Shown here: positions 23,374 through 33,270 of the stretch, in pieces
How the letters are laid out: each line of letters opens with the position of its first letter
Position numbering within the stretch: position 1 is the stretch's first letter
Origin: Polytrichum commune
Taxonomy: Eukaryota; Streptophyta; Polytrichopsida; Polytrichales; Polytrichaceae
NCBI GenBank assembly: GCA_950295325.1
Contig: OX485806.1
Span: 10,166,001 to 10,230,000, forward strand
Direction: 5' to 3'
Length of the DNA stretch: 64,000 bases
Translations under genes and position numbers: made by a program
Notes under the pieces: generated by a model
Told to the model about the DNA's origin: nothing
Database searches by the model: none
Seen by the model: the letters and a program-made list of their open reading frames with translations, nothing else

Positions 23374-24186
23374 TCAAATGAGTTTATTATATTTCGCGTG
23401 AGCGTACAACTCTCTGTACATATAGTCCTTCGGATCCATGTATCTTTCGCCTATCGGATTACAACTAAGGAACCGGGGCACGGGTAGTCCGCTCCCCACG
23501 AGCGTTTGAATGTACTTAAGTAGGTCTAACAAAAAGCGGTCTCGGACCTTCTCGACCGTCCACGTGGGGCAAACTATGAAGTTCGAGGTCGGGTTCAAAA
23601 TGTTTTTGGAAGCGTTGTCGTCCACCATCAACGTGTTGTCACGGGTGGGGCGAACGTCGTAGGGACAGCCGACCATGGTCGGACGCTAGTCCCATACGAC
23701 TGGCTTCAAGACCTTAAGAAATTGGTTTACGGCGGGGTTGTTGGGCTTCTTCACAACCCTGCCCTCGGGGGTGTATAATGTTTTACAAGAATCCTGTCCT
23801 AGGACCAAGCACGGGGGTTGGAGTCCCTTGAAGATGAACTCCACGACGGCCTGGGTATTCTCGGACTTCATGGAGCTCCAAATGATCACCCACCATTTGG
23901 ATAGGGCGACCTGTAGGAAGCGCCGAAGCCACGGGCGGAGGTACACTAGCTTGCTTTTGATGTACGCGGGGGGACCATCGTAGTTGGCGTCCTCGGGCTT
24001 GCAGAAAGGGACCGTTGGGACCCTCGGACAATGCACGCACTGGACAAGGACCCCGTTGAGGTCTAGCACCAGGAACCGGGTCTTGGGAGGCGAAGGTGGC
24101 GAGGGCAAAATCGAGGGGACCAGCACGCTGTCCTCCACACTCCTCGGGGAGGATCGGTGGGGAGCCGCGACACTATGCTCCGAACC
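23374..24186 (-). CDS. Locus B HAD-superfamily (FCP1/SCP-like) phosphatase domain with an in-frame TAG
   Basis: From an acceptor (CGCCGCAG before 24186) the frame encodes a HAD fold: motif I FLVLDLNGVLV (24075-24045), where classical FCP1 has DxDxT/V and here the second Asp is Asn; motif II WWVIIWSSM; and motif III-like TLMVDDNASKNILNP (about 23585-23640). A TAG at 23686-23688 splits the domain between VVWD and RPTMVGCP in the same frame. Plant HAD proteins with DLNG at motif I are known and are probably not ordinary FCP1 enzymes. The frame ends in TGA at 23374-23376. It may be the C-terminal part of locus B or a separate gene. Confidence 0.65.
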
Positions 24187-24396
24187 CTGCGGCGACGAGC
24201 GAGAGAAGGCGGCGAGGACTATGTTATGCTATGTCCATCTCAAGCAGAACGGAAATTTTGTGCAAACACAAGAAGAATTGGACCATTGGTGGCAACAAAA
24301 ACATACAAGGGGAACAACATACATTGGGACACAGATGCAAACATATGGGCGCCAAAAATAATAATTTTATTTTTACAAATCTCTATGTACAATTTG

Positions 24397-24580
24397 ATGG
24401 GGGGGGGGGGGGGGGACCGCGGTGAACGAGGGCATTCACACTATCCTAATTCTACATCCACAAAATTGGTTGCGCGCCGCCAAGGTCGAGCGTAGTCGAA
24501 TGCAGATGAGACGAAGGGGATCGCGGGGGGGGCACGTTGGGGGGAGGGGGAGCAAGTGTAGAGCAGGGGGGGGGGCAGGG
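24397..24580. repeat. G-run-rich low-complexity stretch
   Basis: An uninterrupted G run of about 18 near 24399-24416, followed by several G7-G9 runs to 24575. It lies in the presumed intron between locus B exon 3 and the HAD exon. Assembly or sequencing errors are likely here. Confidence 0.8.
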
Positions 24581-24641
24581 GGTGTGCATTTCCTCCTAGC
24601 AAGGGGGACACGACCACGCCAACAAGACAGTGACCCAGGAA

Positions 24642-25054
24642 GTTTGGGTCGGTCGACCCAAACTGGGAGAGCTCAGTGTATTACCTCGCCCTGGTCATGT
24701 CTCGACGATGTGGAAGCCTCCACCGTCCCCGCTGCCCCGCCTCTCTCGCCACCGCCTTCTCCGACGACGTCAGGAACCTTCTCCTGCAAACGATCGGCAT
24801 CAGGCCCTTGTCCTAAACCAATCTCTGCATGTGCATCATGCATGGGTTCATCGATTCGGTTAGGAGTAGAGGTATCACCAGGCCCTTGCATGCCTTCAAC
24901 ATCTAACATGGCCGTGTCTAGTTGACACCCATGTTGGTCAAGGGAGGACTGCGCTGCAACGGGGTTTGGGTCGCCCGACCCAAACTGTCCTGCATCTGGA
25001 GAGGGCCCTTCGGACACTACAGTGGATGGTGGGTTTGGGTCGGTCGACCCAAAC
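24642..25054. repeat. Three family-B palindromes in and after locus B exon 3
   Basis: 22-bp sites at 24642-24663 (core GT), 24964-24985 (core CC) and 25033-25054 (core GT), each with exact arms GTTTGGGTCG and CGACCCAAAC. The last two are inside the coding frame, where they read as VWVGRPK and VWVDRPK. The first lies just past the possible donor at 24685. Confidence 0.9.
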
Positions 25055-26170
25055 ATCCTGGGGTCGTCCGATTGGTGGGGGGGGCGCCATGACTATGGGG
25101 GGCCGAAGTGGTGGAGGGCCCAAAGGGGAGGAGGCTCCAGAGACGCGCCAGATGTTGGGGTCATCCACTTGCTGGACCGGCGCGTACAGAACTTGGTGGG
25201 GCCGAATCAAGTGCTGGAAGCTGAAAGACGATTGTGGCAAAGGCTGCTGAGGGATGCTCTGCGCAGGGAAGCCGGGGGGCAAGTGCGGGAAGGAGCTGGA
25301 GGGAGCCACCACCAAACCTTGCGCCCACATTCCTTGTATCACTTGTGATATCAAGTCGGCGTGGGACGGAGGTTGGGCCATCGCCCTTTGACGTTCCTAC
25401 TCCAACAGGAGAGCCCTCAGCTCTGCGACCTCGTTCCGCATTGAGGGTTCTTCCGCGGCAGCCTTCTGCAGGCGGACTCGCTGCTCCTCGTCCCTCCTCA
25501 TCTTCTCGTTCGCCTCCTCCACAGTCAGGACCTCGGGCTTCACCCTAACCATGCCAGCGAACGCTGTCGGGGACGGGGGATCTGATCTTAGCCGTTTGGC
25601 GAGCTCAATGTCATCGTCGTCCTCGCTGCTTATGGCAATGGTCTCCTCCACGGAGTAGTTGCCATATAGCTTCTTCCCCTTTAACTTCCTCCTCTCCCTG
25701 AATGTGGCGGTGGCGTCCCTGGAGTACATGTTCCGTGCATCGTCCACCGTCAGGACGGGCACGAGCTTACTCTGCGGGGTTGCCGCCCGCATCGCCTTCT
25801 TCTGTTGAGAGGCTTCGGATTCTTGCGTGAAGCCCGTTGCCCCTTCTTCCACGTCGCCTTCCTTCTCCGCCTCCTCGTGCTCCTCTTCTTCCTCCTCCTC
25901 CTCGACCTCGCCACCTTCTGTGCGGGATGGATTGCCCGGATGCAACCCGACCAGAGGTTCGGGTACTTGGGTTGTGGCCCTCATGGCCATTTCTTCCGGG
26001 TTGATCCGCCTCGCCCTATCAAGAGGGTTTTCGCCCCCCTGAACAACCTCGTCGACGTAGCTACCCGGGATCCAATCGAGGATGTCCATCTTCTTCGCCA
26101 GCGATCTCTGCGTCCTGTAAAATGGCAGATCGCCATCCTCTATGTAGGAGTATATACTCAGCCCCGACAT
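24685..26170 (-). CDS. Locus B exon 3: end of methyltransferase-like fold and acidic/coiled-coil tail
   Basis: Begins after a GTGTAG acceptor with MSGLSIYSYIEDGD, completing the fold begun in exon 2. A Glu-rich run (about 25870-25910), a segment with SSEDDDDIELAKRL and a heptad-like stretch (EVAELRALLLE) follow. A TAG at 25397-25399 sits where Gln would extend the coil (LLLE-stop-ERQRAMAQ), consistent with CAG-to-TAG. The Pro-rich tail is interrupted by two 22-bp palindromes (25033-25054, 24964-24985) that change the reading frame. A GTAATA donor is possible after 24685. Confidence 0.5.
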
Positions 26171-26239
26171 CTACACAATCCAAGTTATATAGACATTAGA
26201 ATTATGCGAGGGACATAAACAAGACCAAAAACAATACTA

Positions 26240-26297
26240 GTTTGGGTCGATCGACCCAAACCAACAAAGACCCTAGTTTGGGTCGATCGACCCAAAC
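26240..26297. repeat. Two family-B palindromes in locus B intron 2
   Basis: Perfect 22-bp palindromes (arms GTTTGGGTCG, core AT) at 26240-26261 and 26276-26297, 36 bp apart, between exon 3 (starts 26170) and exon 2 (ends 26326). Confidence 0.95.
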
Positions 26298-26325
26298 TGC
26301 GCACGAGCTATAGAAAATCACTTAC

Positions 26326-27657
26326 CATGGCAGCATAGATAGGTTTCGAGCCTTCGAAGACGTTGAAGATGCAGTCCCCTCTCCTCGTCAGCGTCCTCAT
26401 CATTCTGACGTAAAATTCCATACGCAGCTCATCTGCGGGATAGTTCACGTATTTAGCCTCGTCGTAGAGGCACTTGTTGGCACCCAACCCTTCTGGAACT
26501 TGGAAGAGTTTGTCCATCCGGGATATAGGGTGGTTCGGCAGCTTCAGCAACTCCGCTTTGTACACGAAGTACAAACACAAGACGTTGACGAACTTGGTCT
26601 TCTTGTCCCTTAACGTCGTGTAAGCCCCCTCCGCCGGTGCGGCGATGTAGTGAGACTTGGAGACTGCATACTGCGGCTGCAGTTTCCGGACAAGCTCGTA
26701 CACCTGCTCCGCCCTCCTATCCTCGACTATCCAAAGCCATATATCTACCTCCCTGAACTTAGGGCTTGCATAATCGACGAACTTAGACAGGAAGGGGTCG
26801 TAGAAGAGGGTGCTCATCGTGCCCTCAAATGAGCTTCCAGGAATATTTCTGAAATCAATCATCCCAAAAGGAAAGCGGTCCCTTGTTTTCGTCCTTATCG
26901 CCATTCTGGCGTCTTGACCTGGCCAACCCTGTATTTTCAAAGGGTCGACGGTGACAAGGTTGAAGTACGCTTCCCCTTCAAACTGGACAATCTTCTTCTC
27001 CTTGATGAAGTTCGAGAACGCACGCGCTGTGTGATCCGGAAGCGCCCGGTTATTCCCACCCTTCACCATCTTGGCCCGCAAGAAGTCGTCCCCCGCTTCC
27101 CTTATTAGAGCCGCCATGGAGGCACTGGTGAACTTATATTCAGCTTTGAATGATCTCCAGTTAGCCTCATGAACCTCGCCGTCCACGACAATATTCCTCT
27201 CTGGCACCAATTTATGCAGCTCCTGCACGATAGTCGTCTTCTTTTTCCTGTTGTCCGTCCATTCCTTCATGGTGTAGCATGAAGGAACGAAGGATTTTGG
27301 TTTTTGGAAGACAATCTTCGGGTGCACCCAGCACCTCTTCGCCGTGGGTGCCACGTGCAGGATGTGCGATGCCGCTTTTTCCACCTCCATCTCTGACAGC
27401 CCTTGAAGAGTTCTAAAAAACTCTCTCACGAAAGGCTTCATCTGCTTGAAGCGCGAGGTTTGGCTGAAATAAATGCCAGTGTCGGGATCGATCAAATCCC
27501 CCGTCTCGTGCTTTTCAAACACGGTTTTCCACTTCCTCCAAACTGAGTCCGATGCTGTAATCAAGTAAATCTCCCCCTTGAGGTCGCTGTATTTCTTCTG
27601 CTTGTGGCTCGAATTATCAATGGAGGAGAATTTGTTGATCATTTGGTATTTGAAATC
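26326..27657 (-). CDS. Locus B exon 2: methyltransferase-like domain
   Basis: 444 codons, no stop, phase 0 at both ends (acceptor GTCCAG, donor GTAAGT after GCCATG). The motif-IV-like segment is GMIDFRNIPG (no DPPY). Later strands include VDIWLWIVED. The end has the family block LRMEFYVRMMRTLTRRG then CIFNVFEGSKPIYAAM, in the place of motif I. Same order as locus A exon 2 and the 2-kb gene, but about 150 residues longer. As in the others the catalytic Asp-Pro-Pro-Tyr is missing, so a non-catalytic or altered role is inferred. Confidence 0.6.
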
Positions 27658-27747
27658 CTGGACGTGAACAAAACATAACATTTGAATGCGTGTTAGATAT
27701 GTACATGTGATTTTCAAACCATATCATGACCAACATCTGCAACAAGA

Positions 27748-27957
27748 GTTTGGGTCGATCGACCCAAACTAAAAAACACAAGACTACAACAATTGTTTGG
27801 GTCGATCGACCCAAACTACAAAACACAAGACTGCAACAATTGTTTGGGTCGATCGACCCAAACTAAAAAAACACAAGACTGCAACAATTGTTTGGGTCGA
27901 GCGACCCAAACTAGATAAACAAGGCTGCACCAGGTGTTTGGGTCGGTCGACCCAAAC
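27748..27957. repeat. Five family-B palindromes in locus B intron 1
   Basis: Sites at 27748-27769, 27795-27816, 27842-27863, 27890-27911 and 27936-27957, spaced 46-48 bp. Cores are AT, AT, AT, AG and GT. The phrase AACACAAGACTGCAACAATT recurs between them, so the array is tandem. All lie inside intron 1 (27658-27966). Confidence 0.95.
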
Positions 27958-27966
27958 AATACTCAC

Positions 27967-29292
27967 CTCCCACTTGGGATTCTTGTCCTTCGCATTCTCC
28001 CTCTCCTTGGGAGGCCTACCATAGAACTCCCACACCTCCCGCGAGGCCATGATATTCCTTATCCAGGACGCTTGGTAGGCCCTCTTCTTGTTTCCGATAT
28101 TGAAGTACCGGGAGATGTCGCTGAGCTTGGTCTCGTCGTCAGACCACACCACCAATGCCTTTCAAACCTTCAGCTTCTCCTTCTGATTGTTCGGATCATC
28201 CCACTCATTCATGAGTTGGATTTTCTTGGATGCCTCCACGCTGTGCTGGCCGTCTATGAGCCAAAAATCGCCCTTCTGAATTGTTGGCCACATTTCAGGT
28301 GTAGGCATTTTCTTGAGACCCTGTGGCATCACTACAATCGTTTGCCTGTCGTCTTTAAACTGCTCGCAAACGATCTGCGTGATTATCCAGTCAACGTAGG
28401 CGTCCTCCTTTGCCCGGACACACTTCTCCGGTAGCGCTAGATGGCACTGGCTGATGTTCACGTCGAACTTGAAATCCCTACCCATGAAAAAACAGTGGGA
28501 GCATTTCATCGTGAAATTGTTCACGATTTTCTGCAGCTCCCCTGCATCCACCTCTTCGCCGGGCTTCGGCATGCGCAATTCCGGTGATACTGGCTCGTCA
28601 GTCATCACAGAGGACTCTCTCGCCCGCTTGGATGGAGTTGTTTGACGGCTCCCAGAAGGTGTAGGCGTCTCGCTATCCGTCGGTGTTTGTGAGGGAGTGG
28701 TCCTCCGCGAGTCAGCCGGTACTGGTCGCGGCTTCCTCACCGATTGAGGTCTTGACGACCCTGCACCTTCCTCTGTTGTAGCTTTCCGCCTCACGGGTTG
28801 CTGAGACTTGGTTTTGCTCTGCAGGGCTTTGTTGAGCACGCTAATTGCATGCTTTAGTTTCGTGAATCGGCTCAACACCTTTGTGTTCGATGTACTGTTA
28901 TCAATGAATAGGGACTCCGGTTTGATGACGTCTGGTTCTACACATGTTTCTTTTGCATAGATAGCGTCAAAGGGTTCGGAGAACTGGTGCATAAACATAT
29001 GCGCGTTCTGGACAACGTTGTTCTCGAGGATGACATCCACGTAGTCTCCAAGAAACTGAACCGATGCCACCTCCCACCCCGTAAGAGTAGCCCATGTGTG
29101 CTTCTCCACGGTCCCAACCTTCACAACAAAAATCATTTTGTATTGCGAACCCTTAACCACTTGGATAGACCACGCGAGGACAAGCCCGTCCTTAGGAACG
29201 TAGGAGTCATCTTCCGGTGTTTCGTGCTCTTGCCATATCATGTATGGCGCAAGCATGAACCACCTTTCGCCTGGTCGTTTCTTTGGGGCCAT
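27967..29292 (-). CDS. Locus B exon 1: ParB/DGQHR-like domain
   Basis: Starts at the Met at 29292 (MAPKKRPGERW), right after an AG, as in locus A. It codes 442 codons. An N-terminal domain (to about 28860) is followed by a Ser/Thr/Pro/Arg-rich linker (28840-28600). Then comes a domain with Cys-x-x-Cys (CSHC near 28500) and the signature GDFWLIDGQHSVEASKKI (about 28230-28280), like ParB/sulfiredoxin and DGQHR folds. An in-frame TGA at 28162-28164 follows EKLKV; beyond it the conserved block LVVWSDD..SREVWEFYGRP continues to a GTGAGT donor at 27967. The expected function is nucleotide-dependent DNA binding or DNA modification. This rests on motif similarity. Confidence 0.6.
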
Positions 29293-29318
29293 CTGCAAGG
29301 AATGAAGCCCCAATGTTA

Positions 29319-29817
29319 GTTTCGATCGGTCGACCCAAACTTCTTCAAACTGAATAGAAGTCACGTGATGTAATTGAAATGTAATAGATTGCCGCATGTA
29401 TTTTGTTGGTTTGTGTATTGTTATATGTGAACATCATTTAATGGTGATATTATATTTTTATTTTTGGGTGGACTTGCATTTTATATTGTATCTAACATCA
29501 TAGATTGTTTGATGGGTTTATAATTAGAAGACTGTGTTTGGGTCGAGCGACCCAAACATTAGCCCTTGTTTGCGTCCAGCGACCCAAGAATGAGAGGACC
29601 CTAGTTTGTATTGTTATATGTGAACATCATTTGTATGCTGACATCGGATTATTTAGTTTTGGGTGGATTTGTATTTTATATTGTATCTAACATCATGGAT
29701 TTCTTTATGAGTTTAGGGTTTAGAAGACTGTGTTTGGGTCGAGCGACCCAAACATTAGCCTTTGTTTGGGTCGATCGACCCAAACAACAGTCCTTGTTTG
29801 GGTCGTCTCCCCAAAGT
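29319..29817. repeat. Family-B palindromes upstream of locus B, within a 195-bp duplication
   Basis: Perfect sites at 29536-29557 (AG), 29732-29753 (AG) and 29764-29785 (AT). Degenerate ones lie at 29319-29340, 29568-29589 and 29796-29817. The segment 29413-29557 is repeated at 29607-29753 (shared TTGTTATATGTGAACATCAT and ATTTTATATTGTATCTAACA). This is the 5' flank of locus B. Confidence 0.9.
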
Positions 29818-29959
29818 GTTTTTTATTAATATATTTTAAAAGTTTGCACGTAGCATAAACAATGCTTATGCGCTGTGTATGCTACAACACTAAAAGACCA
29901 GAAATATAACACAATACCTTTGAAATTTGCACTGCAAACACTTTGGAGTAGATGATGTC

Positions 29960-30310
29960 TCTTTCCAATAACCTTCAATAACAACTCTGGAATCTTTGAA
30001 ACAACTATTCAATCTCAAACAACTCTGGAATCCCTCAAACAACTCTTCAATCTCTCAAACAAATACTGGATCTCTCAAAAGACTTCTGAATCTCTCAAAC
30101 GACTTCTAAATGTCTCAAGCAACTCCTGAATCTGTCACAAAATTACAGAATCGTTCAAACGACTTTGAAATCTTTTGCACTACACAAGAACTCCTGATAC
30201 TCACAAGCACAATCTCAACCTCCTACACGATGTTCTCCTAACTTCTTGCCGCACTCTTCAACACTCTGCAACACTCTTGAACACTCTTGAACAACACTCT
30301 TCAAAACTCC
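29960..30310. repeat. Degenerate tandem repeat of about 20 bp
   Basis: Repeating variants of TCTCAAACAACTCTGGAATC and AACACTCTTGAACACTCTT. Frames through it are low-complexity. No gene. Confidence 0.7.
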
Positions 30311-30394
30311 TCTACTAAGTTCTTTTACCCTCACGCACTAAACCTTTCCTCCGCAAGTTTCTGTGCATTTCAATACTCTTCCTAAAACCTAAGA

Positions 30395-30700
30395 TTGGAA
30401 AAGAGTTATGCAAGAGCAAGAGCAAGAGCAAGAGCAAAAAGAGAAATAATGAAGAAGAAGCAGAATGGTGGGAATACCGCGCCTGAATCGCCGCGGCGCT
30501 TCGCGAAAGCGGCGCTTCAGGAGAGGCGGTGCTTCCAAGCGAGGCACGGAGGGAATGCTTGGCGCGGAGAGAGAGAAAAAGAATTCGAAAAGGTGACGTT
30601 TGGGTTTTTGTTCGCCTCGGGAATTGGCCCCACCCCCGCCAATAGGCGGCCCACAGGATTAGGGTACCCATGTAATTAGGATTTCGGGGAACCCTAAATC
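30395..30700. other. GC-richer island, no supported gene
   Basis: Starts with an AGAGCA repeat, then GC-rich sequence with inverted GGCGCTTC / GAAGCGCC motifs (30490-30530). Both strands have open frames but neither has a recognisable domain. An inactive promoter or a repeat fragment are both possible. Confidence 0.35.
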
Positions 30701-30747
30701 CTAAAGCCTAACTCTAAACCCTTAGCGGGTATTACTTATTTCAATGA

Positions 30748-30990
30748 ACTAAGGTGCTACATGAAATATACTAAGGTGCGGTGCCAAGGCATTCTTGCAA
30801 CAAAACTTTATGCCAAAGCTTATACTTAACCCCTACTTACATGACACCATACACTAAACTTTCCAGACAAGTTGAAGTCGTTGGTTTCTCTTTTGTTTGA
30901 GCAGGTTAGAAAAATAATACAATTGCGTGACATATAACGATGTAATCATTGACATTTAGACTTTCCCAATGATGCCAACAACTATGCCTT
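30748..30990. repeat. Direct duplicate, first copy (about 245 bp)
   Basis: Shares with 31986-32240 the phrases CTAAGGTGCTACAT, CATTCTTGCAACAAAACTTT (with T/A variants), CTTACATGACACCATAC and AACGATGTAATCATTGACAT in the same order. The two copies are 1.24 kb apart in direct orientation. Confidence 0.8.
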
Positions 30991-31383
30991 TCACCACGTT
31001 TGAAGGCCAAGGATCAACCAACTGTTTTTTAAAGCGTTGATTATAAGTTATGAAAGGTTGCTAAAATTCAAATGAGTTTAAGGGTGAAAGTCCTCACCAT
31101 CTTCTGATTCAACCTCTACTCTTCCTGCAAGATATAGCCTAAAGATATGTACTTAGGCCAACTAATTTCCCAATTTGAAGAAGGATGAATGGCTAAAATC
31201 CTCTCTTTTAAAAAATTTGTAGGTAAAATTTCCTACATGTTTTTTATCACATACTAGGTTGATATCCTATGTTCTTAAATTGTGCATAGGCTCTTTGTCC
31301 TACACTCTCAAAATTTTATAGGCTAAGTCACTTATTTTTTAGGCTACATTTGTATTAATCACTATATTCGTTAATTTGGGATG

Positions 31384-31405
31384 GTTTAGGTAGGACGACC
31401 CAAAC
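31384..31405. repeat. Decayed family-B palindrome
   Basis: A 22-mer with an exact right arm CGACCCAAAC and a left arm GTTTAGGTAG (three differences from GTTTGGGTCG), core GA. It bridges the intact family-B sites and the weaker 22.1-22.3 kb copies. Confidence 0.7.
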
Positions 31406-31849
31406 ATTAGACTATGTTGTTGTGGTCCTGCTTTAAAATTGGTTCTAAGCCCTTGAAATAATTGGATGACTTTATGGTTATATTCTCAAACCTAAGTTTG
31501 ATCCAAGACTTCATGTATAACTCTACTATGATGTATAAAATGCCCCCCACCCCCACCTCGCACCCCACCAAAGCTTTTGTACAAGTTTCTCAAGTTTTCA
31601 ATCCCTTGTGCTTGTGATCATTTCCTAATCCACTAGACTATTTTCTCTAATTAGTGTGGCATAACATTCGGAGTTACACATTTCTGTAACATTTAATAGA
31701 AAGTATTTTTTCATCCAAATAACATAACTAGGTAGTATGCACACGAAAAATTATGATATGACTTAGTTCGTAAAAAACGATAATGTCGGTAAAAAGTTAT
31801 AGCAAGACATAATTCTGAAGTGCACAAGTGCACCTCTCGTTCATCCAAC

Positions 31850-31975
31850 ATAAAGCCCTTAAATAGTATGTAACTTAAATAGTATGTAACTTGAAGTCTA
31901 TTCAACATAAAGCCCTTAAATAGTATGTAACTTGAAGTATCCAACATAAAGCCCTTAAATAGTATGTACCTTGAA
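31850..31975. repeat. Short tandem repeat, about 36-bp unit
   Basis: CATAAAGCCCTTAAATAGTA followed by TGTAACTTGAAGT recurs three times with an extra internal AAATAGTATGTAACTT. Confidence 0.8.
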
Positions 31976-31985
31976 CTCTGGAGTA

Positions 31986-32240
31986 CACTAAGGTGCTACA
32001 TAAAATGTGTTATTCTACTAAACTAACCATTTATATAGCCAATGCATTCTTACAACAAAACTTTGTGCTAAACGAATACTTAACCCTTACTTACATGACA
32101 CCATACCCTAAATTTTCCAAACACATTGAGGGCATTGGTTTCTCTTTTGTTCGAGCATGTTAGGAAAACCATACAATTGCATGATATTCAACGATGTAAT
32201 CATTGACATCTAGACTTTACCAATGATGCCAACAACTCAC
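31986..32240. repeat. Direct duplicate, second copy
   Basis: Partner of 30748-30990. A pair of direct repeats at this spacing could be the ends of a decayed LTR element or a simple duplication; no internal coding sequence supports the former. Confidence 0.75.
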
Positions 32241-32442
32241 ACGATATTGAATGAATAAAAAAGTCTACCCACACCCCCTAACATGTGGAACAATTTAGAA
32301 TACTTGAGTGTGGAGCCTATTAAATGAATACATTCCCCAACTGCATTTTGTAAGGGTTTTGAAATGCATGAGCCTTATTTGAAAATGCTAACATGCTCAA
32401 GTTTTAAGTACATCCCTGATATTGTGACTTTGATGAATCGCA

Positions 32443-33270
32443 GAGTGGCCAATAAACCATGGTTCACGATATATTTAATATATATTAGATTGTGATATAA
32501 GAGTAAATCGGAGAAGCAGAACATCAAATGGAGCCATTCAAGCAATCATGTTGTTATACATGTTCCCTCCATGTATATTAGATGATGGCGCAAGATAAAA
32601 TAGATGTTGTTTGTATATGGGGGCATCAGTGAACCACAACTACATTTGGTGTTTAGGGTTTAGGGTTTAGGGTTTAGGAGATAGGGTTATAACATATTAA
32701 TCTATCCAATGTCAATGTATAACATTGTCTTACTGGTGAGAAGAGTCTTATAGGAAGGTTATAGTAAAGACGATCTTGATTATGTTAATTTGTTATTTGA
32801 GACGTTTAAACGCGATATATTGATTGCTCTTGTGTTTATTCAAATAACATGAAATGTTGTGGATGTTAATAGGGGTTAGGGGTGCAACTTTGGATGTTTT
32901 GCTCACTTTAGGGAATCACATAGTCGCTAATAAACCATGGTTCATGATGTATTGAATATATGGAATGTGATGCAAAAGTTAATCGGAGAAGCACAACATG
33001 AACTGAAGCCATTCAAGCAATCATGTTGTTGTTCATTGTTCTCTCCACGTGTATTAGATAATGGAGGAAGATATAACATATATTGTTTGCATAATATGAA
33101 GAAGAGTCTAATCAGAAGGTCATAGTAAATACAATCTTGATCATGTGAATATGCTATATGGGACGTTTAAACAGGATATCCTAATTGGTTTTGTATTTAG
33201 TCAATATGTATTTCATGTTGTGGATGTTATAAGGGTTTAGGGTCCAATTTTGGATGTTTTGCTCACACAC
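32443..33270. repeat. Tandem duplication, about 480-bp unit
   Basis: 32443-32900 and 32925-33270 share AATAAACCATGGTTCA, GCCATTCAAGCAATCATGTT, GGACGTTTAAAC / GAGACGTTTAAAC and TTTTGGATGTTTTGCTCAC-type phrases in order. The first copy contains an interstitial TTTAGGG run (32651-32678). Confidence 0.8.

Larger units (their letters stand above)
22473..29292 (-). pseudogene. Locus B: ParB/DGQHR-like, methyltransferase-like and HAD-like gene or gene pair, with in-frame stops
   Basis: Minus-strand exons: 1 (29292-27967), 2 (27657-26326), 3 (26170-24685, with frame problems near 25050-24964), HAD exon (24186 to about 23374), then 23251-22905 and 22778-22473. Junctions 1/2 and 2/3 are GT..AG in phase 0 at the same protein positions as in locus A. 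In-frame stops: TGA 28162-28164, TAG 25397-25399 and TAG 23686-23688, all explainable by C-to-T change. Exon 3 can join the HAD exon in phase 0, so one large multidomain protein is possible; two adjacent genes cannot be excluded. Family-B palindromes lie upstream, in introns 1 and 2, in exon 3 and in the following intron. Confidence 0.6.

Noticed and set aside
25805-26218. 137-residue plus-strand open frame
   Set aside because: Shadow of the Glu-rich part of locus B exon 3.
4914-29292. Bacterial or phage contamination suggested by ParB-like and methyltransferase-like domains
   Set aside because: Both genes have phase-consistent GT..AG introns and lie among plant-type repeats in one continuous sequence.
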